A DNA stretch of 62,049 nt from Peptacetobacter hominis (GTDB lineage: Bacteria; Bacillota; Clostridia; Peptostreptococcales; Peptostreptococcaceae), in assembly GCF_006861675.1 (NCBI RefSeq), contig NZ_SGJB01000016.1, forward strand, positions 1 to 62,049. Direction: 5' to 3'. The position numbers and the translations under genes are program-made. The stretch's first letter is position 1. Every line of letters begins with the position of its first letter. Shown in pieces: positions 27,224-34,449 of this stretch. The notes under the pieces were generated by a model. It searched no databases. It was not told the DNA's origin and was given only the letters and a program-made list of their open reading frames with translations.

Positions 27224-27271
27224 AAGTATGATGTATACATAAAAATATTATATATTAATATGTAAAATAAC

Positions 27272-27300
27272 TTTAAAAAATTTTACAATTGGTATATAAT
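27272..27300 (+). promoter_or_regulatory. Promoter of the 6S-like RNA
   Basis: TTTAAA (27272-27277), a 17-nt spacer, and TATAAT (27295-27300). It would start transcription near 27307, at the 5' end of the structured RNA. Confidence 0.55.
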
Positions 27301-27306
27301 AGATAT

Positions 27307-27526
27307 AAGAAATTCTGGAGCATTCGACAGGGTCTTTCTAAATTCAACCGACAAAGTTAATTCGGGAGTTCGGGTTTATATGAAAGTATGATATAGCTTC
27401 TTTTTAAGGAGAAAATCAGAAATGATATAGCAGGACACCCACCTGGGAGTATCTCGGGTATGAATTTACAGTTACCCACGGTGTTCTGGGAATAAAAAGC
27501 ATTGCTTTTGCAATGCTTTTTATTTT
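27307..27526 (+). ncRNA. ssrS: Probable 6S RNA
   Basis: A 448-nt gap without a gene holds a transcript-like unit: a SigA promoter, a structured ~190-nt body and a terminator. The ends pair: CTGGAGCA (27315-27322) with TGTTCTGG (27482-27489), with G-U pairs. After the 5' arm comes TTCGACAGGGTC, similar to the conserved 5' part of 6S RNAs (UUCGCCAG in E. coli). The 3' arm CCCACGGTGTTCTGGGAAT resembles the matching strand. Internal pairings such as GGGTA/TACCC leave a large open middle. 6S RNA binds the housekeeping RNA polymerase holoenzyme. I have no alignment, so other structured RNAs remain possible. Downstream, 27527-27671 shows only AT-rich leader of the next gene. Confidence 0.6.
27494..27525 (+). 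terminator. Terminator of the 6S-like RNA
   Basis: AAAAAGCATTGC-TTTT-GCAATGCTTTTT followed by more T; a strong intrinsic terminator directly after the closing stem of the RNA. Confidence 0.88.
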
Positions 27527-27671
27527 TATATTAATAAATTTAAAATTTCAATAATCATAAGATAAGCTTGTTTACACTCACTAATAAAAATATGATTAAA
27601 AAATGTATATAATTTTTATAAAATCTGATATTATATTATAAGGCAATTAATAACTGTTAGGTTGTGATAAT

Positions 27672-29093
27672 GTGGATAAATACTTATTGAATATAGAAAA
27701 TACAGGTAAAAGTAAATATCTTCAGGTATATAATCATATAAAAAACATGATACAGAATGATATGATAAAAGAAGGAGAAAAGCTTCCACCGATAAGAAAT
27801 CTTTCAAAAAAACTGGGTATAAATAATACGACAGTTGTAAAAGTATATGAACTTCTTGAAAAAGAAGGATACGTATATAAAATTGTGGGAAGTGGAACCT
27901 TTGCGTCAAGAAAGAAGCGGTTATCAATAAGTGAAAAAAATGCCAGTAATACAATTATGTTTGGAAGTGGAAACCCTTCAGGAGATATGTTTCCGGTAAA
28001 TGAGTTTAAATCTGCTGTCAATATGGCTCTTGAAAAGGAGGGCAGTAGAATTTTTGAGTATGATGACGGAATGGGAAGCATAAATTTAAGGACAAAGTTA
28101 TTGGAATATCTTGAAGGACTGAATATAAAGACAAAGGTGGATAACATACAAATAATATCCGGAGCTCAGCAGGGAATAGATATAGTATGTAAAGGAATAA
28201 TAAACTATTCTGATGTTGTATTTGTTGAAGAACCAACATATAGTGGGGCAATCGAAGTTTTTAAAAGCAGAGGTGCCAGAATAATACCGATACCTATGCT
28301 GGATGATGGAATAGATATAGGAATTCTGAAACTTAAACTTGAAAAGATAAGACCGAAAATGATTTATGTAATGCCAAATTTTCAGAATCCGACAGGTATA
28401 TCATATACTGAATATAAAAAGAAAAAACTTATAGAACTTTCAGAGGAGTATGATTTTTATATACTCGAGGACGATTTTATAAGCGATTTTTCATTTAATT
28501 CACAGGATAACAGAACAATGAGAAGTTATGACGAATCAGGGAGAGTCATATATATAAAAAGTTTCTCAAAGATTTTTATGCCGGGTCTGAGAATAGGAAT
28601 GATAGATATACCCTCAGAGCTTATGGATAGAATTCTATGGGCAAAATATTCTACAGATATTTCAACACCGGGCTTAATACAGGAATCTTTATACTATTAT
28701 ATGAATAATTTTAAATGGGATGAACATATGAAGTCTATGGAACATATATATAATGAAAAATATAATACCGCCATGGATAGTATAAATGAGTATTTTCCCG
28801 GAAAAATAAAGGTTAGGAAATCTTCTGGTGGAATCAATTTTTTCTGTGAACTTCCCAAAGGGTATTCTTCAAAAGAATTTTCAAGATATCTTAATAATAA
28901 TGGAATACAGATTATACCGGGATACAATTTTTTTGAGAATATTATTGATGATAGATTTTTTAGAATAAATATAGCAGGAGAAAGTGTTGATAATATTAAA
29001 AAGGGTATAAAACTTATAGCAGAGTATTCAGATGAATTTCTAAGATTAAAACCTAATGAAAATATAAAAGAAAGTAATAAAATATTTTATTGA
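27672..29093 (+). CDS. MocR-type GntR regulator with aminotransferase domain
   Basis: 473 residues. The N-terminal GntR winged helix (residues ~12-80; KLPPIRNLSKKLGINNTTV) is fused to a class I aminotransferase-like domain. That domain carries the PLP lysine in IKSFSKIFMPGLRIG, preceded by MPNFQNPTG and EDDFISDF. Such proteins usually control PLP, GABA or amino-acid metabolism; the effector is unknown here. Start is GTG 27672. The ribosome site is weak, so the start is less sure. It is followed after 24 nt by a DUF896 gene. Confidence 0.88.
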   Translation: MDKYLLNIENTGKSKYLQVYNHIKNMIQNDMIKEGEKLPPIRNLSKKLGINNTTVVKVYELLEKEGYVYKIVGSGTFASRKKRLSISEKNASNTIMFGSGNPSGDMFPVNEFKSAVNMALEKEGSRIFEYDDGMGSINLRTKLLEYLEGLNIKTKVDNIQIISGAQQGIDIVCKGIINYSDVVFVEEPTYSGAIEVFKSRGARIIPIPMLDDGIDIGILKLKLEKIRPKMIYVMPNFQNPTGISYTEYKKKKLIELSEEYDFYILEDDFISDFSFNSQDNRTMRSYDESGRVIYIKSFSKIFMPGLRIGMIDIPSELMDRILWAKYSTDISTPGLIQESLYYYMNNFKWDEHMKSMEHIYNEKYNTAMDSINEYFPGKIKVRKSSGGINFFCELPKGYSSKEFSRYLNNNGIQIIPGYNFFENIIDDRFFRINIAGESVDNIKKGIKLIAEYSDEFLRLKPNENIKESNKIFY

Positions 29094-29117
29094 TAAAAAT
29101 ACGAAAGGATGAAAAAT

Positions 29118-29381
29118 ATGATAGATCAGAAACTTATAAACAGAATAAATGAACTTGCAAAGAAAAATAGAGAAGATGGGCTTACACCAGCAGAAGAAAA
29201 GGAAAGAGCAAAACTTAGAAAGATATATCTTGAAGAGTTTAAAAAAGGATTCAGACAGAGACTGGATAGTATAGAAGTGGTATCTCCTGAAGAATATGAA
29301 AGAAGAACAGGTAAGAAACCAGGTAAAAGATGTAGTATGTGTGAGGTAAAAGTAGAAGAGAAAATAACAATTGAAAACTAA
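29118..29381 (+). CDS. DUF896 (YnzC-like) protein
   Basis: 87 residues beginning MIDQKLINRINELAKKNR, then a charged helix (PAEEKERAKLRKIYLEEFK) and a short basic tail ending in a CSMC motif. DUF896 proteins are small two-helix proteins of unknown function; B. subtilis YneA-operon YnzC is a relative. The start is put at ATG 29118, about 10 nt after AAAGG. The ATG at 29109 touches that site and is unlikely. The tail C-x2-C is not typical of the family and could bind metal or be incidental. Confidence 0.75.
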   Translation: MIDQKLINRINELAKKNREDGLTPAEEKERAKLRKIYLEEFKKGFRQRLDSIEVVSPEEYERRTGKKPGKRCSMCEVKVEEKITIEN

Positions 29382-29382
29382 C

Positions 29383-29420
29383 AAAAAAGTCTAACTGAGA
29401 TTTCAGTTAGACTTTTTTTA
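29383..29420. terminator. Bidirectional terminator
   Basis: AAAAAAGTCTAACTGA-GATT-TCAGTTAGACTTTTTTT between the DUF896 gene and the converging LysR gene. Confidence 0.9.
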
Positions 29421-29434
29421 TTAATATTATTTAA

Positions 29435-30385
29435 TTACTGCTCTGATTTTTTTGATTTATGAGCTTTAGATTTCTGAGGTGTGTGGCTTATTCCAAAATA
29501 TTCACAAAGCTCATTAAGAAACTTGTTCTCAAGAGGTGTAAAAGTTTTTTTCTTTGAATATATAAAATAGAATTTACGTAAAAATTCAACATTTTTTATA
29601 TGATATGCTTTTATTTTTCCACTCTCTATATATTCGGCAGCTGAAATTTCCGAAATAAAAGAAACTCCAAGTCCCATTCTAACCATTTCTTTTATAGATT
29701 CATTTGATTCTACATGTGCAAGAATATTCATTTTAGATGTTGAAAAACCATTTTTTTTCAGTGTTTTGAAAATAAGGTCTCTAGTACCTGAACCTTCTTT
29801 TCTCATTATAAAATTCATATTATAAAGTTCATCTAGCTCTATTTCTCCATTGTTGTTCTCAATTTCAAGATCATTTGGAGCTATAAGGACAAGTCTATCA
29901 TCTATAAGGTTCATATATTTTATTTGAGGATTGTTTATTTTTGAACCTACAAGTCCAAAACTTACTCTTTCATTAAGTATTTCTGATATTGCAAACCGTG
30001 AATCATAGTGACTTATGCTGAATTTTACATCTGGATATGTTGAAGAAAAATTTTTCATGAACTGTGGAAGAATATAGGTTTCTGGTATTGAACTACAAGC
30101 TATGTCTATTAATCCTTCTATTTTTCCCGAATATTCTTTTATATCATAAATAGCTCTTTTGCAGTTATTAAGAATATAAATTGCATGATCATAAAGTATT
30201 TTTCCTGACTCTGTAAGAGTTATACTCTTATTACTTCTGTTTACTAAAACAGTTTCAAGTTCATTTTCAAGATTCTGTATATGTGCACTTACTGTAGGCT
30301 GTGTAAGAAAAAGTTCTCTTGATGCCTTTGAAAAGCTTTGATGTTTAACAACAGCCACAAATACCTCAAGCTGTTTAAGATCCAT
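29435..30385 (-). CDS. LysR-family regulator (CysL/selenium-associated type)
   Basis: 316 residues. An N-terminal winged helix (QLEVFVAVVKHQSFSKASRE, TQPTVSAHIQNLE) is followed by a LysR substrate-binding domain (KEGSGTRDLIF is the typical effector-site loop). The overall sequence style resembles the CysL-like subgroup that is associated with selenium-using anaerobes. This is notable given the predicted Sec-containing ArsM in the same window, but the assignment is from memory and unverified. It ends in a Lys/Ser-rich tail. It is divergent from the iron-transporter operon, with a 341-nt region between the starts. ATG at 30385 follows AAGGGGGA-type sequence. Confidence 0.78.
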   Translation of the reverse strand: MDLKQLEVFVAVVKHQSFSKASRELFLTQPTVSAHIQNLENELETVLVNRSNKSITLTESGKILYDHAIYILNNCKRAIYDIKEYSGKIEGLIDIACSSIPETYILPQFMKNFSSTYPDVKFSISHYDSRFAISEILNERVSFGLVGSKINNPQIKYMNLIDDRLVLIAPNDLEIENNNGEIELDELYNMNFIMRKEGSGTRDLIFKTLKKNGFSTSKMNILAHVESNESIKEMVRMGLGVSFISEISAAEYIESGKIKAYHIKNVEFLRKFYFIYSKKKTFTPLENKFLNELCEYFGISHTPQKSKAHKSKKSEQ

Positions 30386-30488
30386 ATGGAATCCCCCTTA
30401 CTTAATTATAGATAAAAAATAAAATTTTAATATTCCAATCTATAATATTATATCATGCTTAATGATAAAAAAACTTTTTTAAAAACCG

Positions 30489-30535
30489 TATAGAAAAAAA
30501 CTATACTTAAATAATTTCATATAGAAAAAATATAG
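30489..30535. repeat. Pair of TATAG-A-tract-TATA motifs, possible operator
   Basis: Two similar blocks 32 nt apart: TATAGAAAAAAACTATA (30489-30505, an inverted repeat) and ATATAGAAAAAATATAG (30519-30535). They lie in the divergent region between the LysR gene and the iron-transporter operon. Symmetric T-N-A-rich sites are typical of LysR operators. Beyond these blocks and the Fur-box promoter, the 341-nt gap is AT-rich with no further signal that I see. Confidence 0.35.
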
Positions 30536-30656
30536 TTCTAAGATGAATATTAAGCTATACAAGAAAACGATATTATATAAATACTAAAAAATAATAATGA
30601 ATAATAGAATAATAATTGAAATTATATACAAATAATCACATATAAATTAAAAAATA

Positions 30657-30685
30657 TTGACACGAAAAAAATAAGATGCTAGAAT
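30657..30685 (+). promoter_or_regulatory. Promoter of the iron-siderophore transporter operon
   Basis: TTGACA (30657-30662), a 17-nt spacer and TAGAAT (30680-30685). It is the best-matching promoter in the gap, with a Fur-like box starting 7 nt after the -10. Confidence 0.7.
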
Positions 30686-30692
30686 ATAATTC

Positions 30693-30711
30693 GAAAATGA
30701 AAATCAATATC
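30693..30711 (+). promoter_or_regulatory. Fur box
   Basis: GAAAATGAAAATCAATATC matches the 19-bp Fur consensus GATAATGATAATCATTATC at 16 positions. It covers the expected transcription start, so iron-loaded Fur would block the promoter. Its place before a YclNOPQ-type importer fits iron repression. Confidence 0.72.
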
Positions 30712-30726
30712 AAAAATGGAGGGAAG

Positions 30727-31680
30727 ATGAAAAGAGTTTATATAATATCATTGCTTATATTTATGTCATGGATTTCTCTTTTTACTGGAGTTACAGATAT
30801 AAGCATATCGGGAATTATATCAGGAAATAACCATGAAACAATGGTAATGACAATAAGTAGAATACCTAGACTTTTAAGTATAATAGCAGCCGGAGCAGGT
30901 ATGAGTATAGCCGGTCTTATAATGCAGAATATAAGCAGAAATAAATTTGTATCTCCTACAACAGGAGCAACACTTGATTCTGCTCAGCTTGGAATAGTGA
31001 TAGCTATGATTATTATTCCAGGTGCATCAATTATGGCAAAAGTGTCAGTTGCATTTGTATTTGCAATTATAGGTACAGGACTTTTTATGAGTGTACTTGG
31101 TAAAATAAAATTTAAAAATTCTATATTTGTTCCGCTTGTAGGAATAATGGTGGGAAATGTAATCGGCTCTGTAACCAGTATGCTTGGATATAAATATAAT
31201 CTGAGTCAGAATGTAAGTGCATGGATGCAGGGAGATTTTTCCATGATAATAAAAGGTAACTATGAAATTTTATATATAACCATACCACTTATATTTATAG
31301 CATATAAATATGCACATAGATTTACTATCGCAGGTATGGGAGAGGATTTTTCAAAAAATCTTGGTCTAAGTTATAAAAAGACAGTAAATACAGGGCTTGT
31401 AATAGTTGCTCTTATAACAGTATGTATTGTAATAACAGCTGGATCAATACCTTATATCGGACTTATAGTTCCAAATATAGTTTCAATGTATAAAGGTGAT
31501 AACACAAAGAATATAATAATGGATACTGCACTTACGGGGATAATATTTGTTATGGCGTGTGACATAATTGGAAGAATAATAATATATCCTTATGAGATAA
31601 GTATAGGTCTTACAGTAGGTGTTCTTGGAAGTATAATATTCCTTTATCTTATAACGAGGAGGTCATCGTATGTATCTTAA
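30727..31680 (+). CDS. yclN: FecCD-type iron-siderophore ABC permease (YclN-like)
   Basis: 317 residues with about nine hydrophobic segments and the FecCD blocks RIPRLLSIIAAGAGMSIAG near the start and PYIGLIVPNIVSM in the C-terminal half. Together with the next three genes it reproduces the B. subtilis yclNOPQ order (permease, permease, ATPase, binding protein), a petrobactin-type importer. ATG 30727 follows GGAGGG. An earlier ATG in frame at 30676 precedes the Fur box and lacks a ribosome site. It overlaps the next gene by 11 nt. Confidence 0.85.
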   Translation: MKRVYIISLLIFMSWISLFTGVTDISISGIISGNNHETMVMTISRIPRLLSIIAAGAGMSIAGLIMQNISRNKFVSPTTGATLDSAQLGIVIAMIIIPGASIMAKVSVAFVFAIIGTGLFMSVLGKIKFKNSIFVPLVGIMVGNVIGSVTSMLGYKYNLSQNVSAWMQGDFSMIIKGNYEILYITIPLIFIAYKYAHRFTIAGMGEDFSKNLGLSYKKTVNTGLVIVALITVCIVITAGSIPYIGLIVPNIVSMYKGDNTKNIIMDTALTGIIFVMACDIIGRIIIYPYEISIGLTVGVLGSIIFLYLITRRSSYVS

Positions 31681-32629
31681 AAATACAGTTTCCAGATGTA
31701 GCGTAATTCTTTTGTTTGCAGTTGCTGCAATAGTTCTTTATATGTACTATGGAATAGACATGAATCATTTTAATTATGCAATGAGTCTTAGAATACCAAA
31801 AGTATTGGCAATAATTATAGGTGGAGTATGTATAGCATCTACAACTGTTATATTTCAGACGATAACTCACAACAGAATCCTGACTCCCGGAGTGCTGGGA
31901 CTTGATTCAATGTATGTTCTTATTCAGACAGTAATAGTATTTACGCTTGGCTCAACAAGTACACTTATAGTTAACAAAAATATAAATTTTATTATCAACG
32001 CGGTGATAATGATAATCGCATCCATGTTGATATATAATATAATGTTTAAAAGAAATAAAAGGGAAATATATTTTGTTGTTCTATCGGGGATGATATTTGG
32101 AACGCTGTTTAAAAGTGGAACATCTTTTATGCATATGGTAATTGATCCTAATGAATATCTGGCACTTGAAAGCAGTATGATAGCGGGGCTTAACAATATA
32201 AACGTAGATGTAGTACTAATAACTATCGTTCTTCTGGTAGCAATAGTACCGTTTGTATATGATGATATAAAATATCTGGATGTGGTATCTCTTGGAAGAG
32301 AAAACGCAATAAATCTGGGTGTTGATTATGACAGAATAGTAAGAAAGATGTTTCTTGTAATAGGTATAATGATATCGATATCGACGGCACTTATAGGACC
32401 TCTCACATTTCTTGGTCTTATAGTTTCAAACATAGCCAGAGAAGTGCTAAAGACCTATAGACATGGATATATGATAGCCGGAGCAATATTTATATCGATA
32501 TGTATGCTCGCTGGAGGACAGTTTATGGTACAGCATATATTTGTATTTGAAACTACACTTGCGACAATACTGAATTTTGTTGGAGGAATATATTTTATAT
32601 ACATACTAATGAAGGAGAAGGCTCTATGA
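31670..32629 (+). CDS. yclO: FecCD-type iron-siderophore ABC permease (YclO-like)
   Basis: 319 residues, strongly hydrophobic, second FecCD subunit. RIPKVLAIIIGGVCIASTTVI near the start and GPLTFLGLIVSNIARE late are the family blocks; a cytoplasmic loop with GRENAINLG contacts the ATPase in relatives. Start ATG 31670 has GAGGAGG upstream and lies inside the end of the previous gene. It overlaps the ATPase gene by 4 nt (ATGA). Confidence 0.85.
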   Translation: MYLKNTVSRCSVILLFAVAAIVLYMYYGIDMNHFNYAMSLRIPKVLAIIIGGVCIASTTVIFQTITHNRILTPGVLGLDSMYVLIQTVIVFTLGSTSTLIVNKNINFIINAVIMIIASMLIYNIMFKRNKREIYFVVLSGMIFGTLFKSGTSFMHMVIDPNEYLALESSMIAGLNNINVDVVLITIVLLVAIVPFVYDDIKYLDVVSLGRENAINLGVDYDRIVRKMFLVIGIMISISTALIGPLTFLGLIVSNIAREVLKTYRHGYMIAGAIFISICMLAGGQFMVQHIFVFETTLATILNFVGGIYFIYILMKEKAL

Positions 32630-33381
32630 TAAAGATTAGAAATTTGACAAAGTCATATAATGGGAAAAAAGTTGTAGATAATGTATCTGTAAATATAGAA
32701 AGAGGGAAAATAACTTCTCTTATAGGACCAAATGGAGCAGGTAAAAGTACTGTTTTATCTATGATAACAAGACTTATAAAACCAGACTCTGGAGAAGTAA
32801 TAATAGATGGAAAGAAGATATCAGAATATGACAGCAATAGTCTTTCTAAAAAAATAGCGATACTTAAACAGTCAAACAATATAGATGTAAAACTTAGAGT
32901 AAGAGAACTTGTGGAGTTTGGGAGGTTTCCATACTGCAAGGGAAATTTAGGAAAAGAGGATCACAGACTTGTAGATGAAGCTATAGAATATATGCAGCTT
33001 GAAGATATTCAGGATAAATATCTTGATGAGTTAAGTGGTGGGCAGAGACAGAGAGCTTTTATAGCGATGGTGATAGCCCAGGATACAGAATATATACTTC
33101 TTGACGAACCGTTAAACAATCTGGATATGTATAATTCATCCAAAATGATGAAAGTGCTTAAAAATCTATGTAGAGATCTGAATAGAACTATTGTTATAGT
33201 TCTTCATGATATAAATTTTGCTTCATGTTATTCAGATAACATAGTAGCTTTAAAAAATGGAAAAATTGAAAAGGAGGGTTGTACAGAAAATATAATAGAA
33301 AAAGAAACTTTGGATAATATTTATGAAATGGATTTTACTATAAAAAATATAAATGGTAACAGAATATGTGTATATTTCTAA
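32626..33381 (+). CDS. yclP: Iron-siderophore ABC transporter ATPase (YclP-like)
   Basis: 251 residues. Walker A GPNGAGKST, signature LSGGQRQRAFIAM, Walker B YILLDEPLNNLD and switch His in VLHDINFA are all present. It energises the two FecCD permeases encoded just upstream. The start ATGA overlaps the stop of the second permease, with GGAGAAGG upstream. Confidence 0.9.
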   Translation: MIKIRNLTKSYNGKKVVDNVSVNIERGKITSLIGPNGAGKSTVLSMITRLIKPDSGEVIIDGKKISEYDSNSLSKKIAILKQSNNIDVKLRVRELVEFGRFPYCKGNLGKEDHRLVDEAIEYMQLEDIQDKYLDELSGGQRQRAFIAMVIAQDTEYILLDEPLNNLDMYNSSKMMKVLKNLCRDLNRTIVIVLHDINFASCYSDNIVALKNGKIEKEGCTENIIEKETLDNIYEMDFTIKNINGNRICVYF

Positions 33382-33404
33382 TATACAGAGAAAAGAGGTA
33401 GATT

Positions 33405-34352
33405 ATGAATAAAAAAGTCGCGGCAATAGCAGCAGTTATAATAATTATAATAGTAGGAGTATTTGCGTATGCTCAGAAATCGGATAATAAACCGTCAACG
33501 TCGGAAAATACATCATCTGAAAAAATAAAAATAGTTCACTCTCTTGGAGAAACTGATGTAGCAAAAAATCCTGAAAAAGTTGTGGTATTTGATATACCAA
33601 CACTTGATACTATGAATGCATTAGGAATAGAGTCAGTAGTAGGAGTCCCAAGCAGTATATATCCGGAAAATCTGAAGAAATATGAAAGTGATGAATATGT
33701 AAATGTAGGTACACTTAAAGAAATAAATATGGAGGCGATAAAATCTGCTCAGCCGGATCTTATAATAATAGGAGGAAGACAGGCGGATTACTATGAGGAA
33801 CTTTCAAAAATAGCACCTACAATATCTATGTCAAAAGACAATACAAAATACTATGAGGATTCAGTGAAAAATATAAAACTTATAGCAGAAATATTCGGTT
33901 GTGAAGATGAGGCAAATAAAAAACTTGAAGAAATAGATTCAAAAATAGCTAAGACAAAAGAAAAAGTAAATGGAGCTGAAGCGCTTACACTTATGGTAAA
34001 TGAAGGAAATCTGAGTGTATACAGTGATAACTCAAGATTTGCACTTGTATATCAGAATCTTGGATTCGTTACAGCGGATGATACTATAGAGGATTCAACT
34101 CATGGACAGAATGTATCATTTGAATATCTTGCAAAGGTAAATCCGGAATATATACTTGTTATAGACAGAAATATGGCCACAAGTGGGGAATCTGCTGCAA
34201 AAGCGGTGTTGGATAACGATATAGTCAAATCAACTGATGCATATAAAAATGGAAAAATAATATACCTTGATGCGTATACATGGTATATAAACGATGCAGG
34301 ACTTGATTCTATAAATATAATGATAGATGATATATACTCAAATATAAAATAA
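33405..34352 (+). CDS. yclQ: Siderophore-binding protein (YclQ-like), without lipobox Cys
   Basis: 315 residues. TroA-type periplasmic-binding fold with VHSLGETDVAKNPEKVVVFD, LDTMNALGIESVVGVP and ARXADYYEEL-type segments similar to YclQ. It would capture ferri-siderophore outside the membrane. The N-terminus has a hydrophobic segment (AAVIIIIIVGVFAYA) followed by a Ser/Thr linker. Unlike YclQ and most Gram-positive binding proteins, it has no lipobox Cys anywhere near it. It may stay anchored by the uncleaved segment or be cut after AYA. AGAGGTAG precedes the ATG. It is the last gene of the Fur-controlled operon. Confidence 0.85.
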   Translation: MNKKVAAIAAVIIIIIVGVFAYAQKSDNKPSTSENTSSEKIKIVHSLGETDVAKNPEKVVVFDIPTLDTMNALGIESVVGVPSSIYPENLKKYESDEYVNVGTLKEINMEAIKSAQPDLIIIGGRQADYYEELSKIAPTISMSKDNTKYYEDSVKNIKLIAEIFGCEDEANKKLEEIDSKIAKTKEKVNGAEALTLMVNEGNLSVYSDNSRFALVYQNLGFVTADDTIEDSTHGQNVSFEYLAKVNPEYILVIDRNMATSGESAAKAVLDNDIVKSTDAYKNGKIIYLDAYTWYINDAGLDSINIMIDDIYSNIK

Positions 34353-34362
34353 TCTGTATAAT

Positions 34363-34389
34363 AAAGGAGGTGCTTATGCATCTCTTTTA
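34363..34389 (+). terminator. Terminator-like hairpin after the iron-transporter operon
   Basis: AAAGGAGGTGC-TTAT-GCATCTCTTTT, an 11-pair stem with two G-U pairs followed by a short T-rich run. It mimics a ribosome site plus ATG, but the structure is better explained as a terminator between yclQ and moeA. Confidence 0.6.
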
Positions 34390-34449
34390 TATTTATAAAA
34401 ATATTGATATATGTTATAATATCAAATGAATTGTTTAGAGAGGAAAGTG

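Noticed and set aside
27307..27493. T-box, tmRNA, RNase P or SRP RNA
   Set aside because: None of their core sequences (T-box GGGTGG, tmRNA tag and tRNA-like ends, RNase P GAGGAAAGTCC, SRP GGAA loop region) is present; 6S fits better.
34376..34429. 17-codon reading frame with an apparently perfect AAAGGAGGTG site before moeA
   Set aside because: The ribosome-site-like sequence and ATG are the arms of an 11-pair terminator-like hairpin; the peptide has no recognisable features. Kept only as a terminator.
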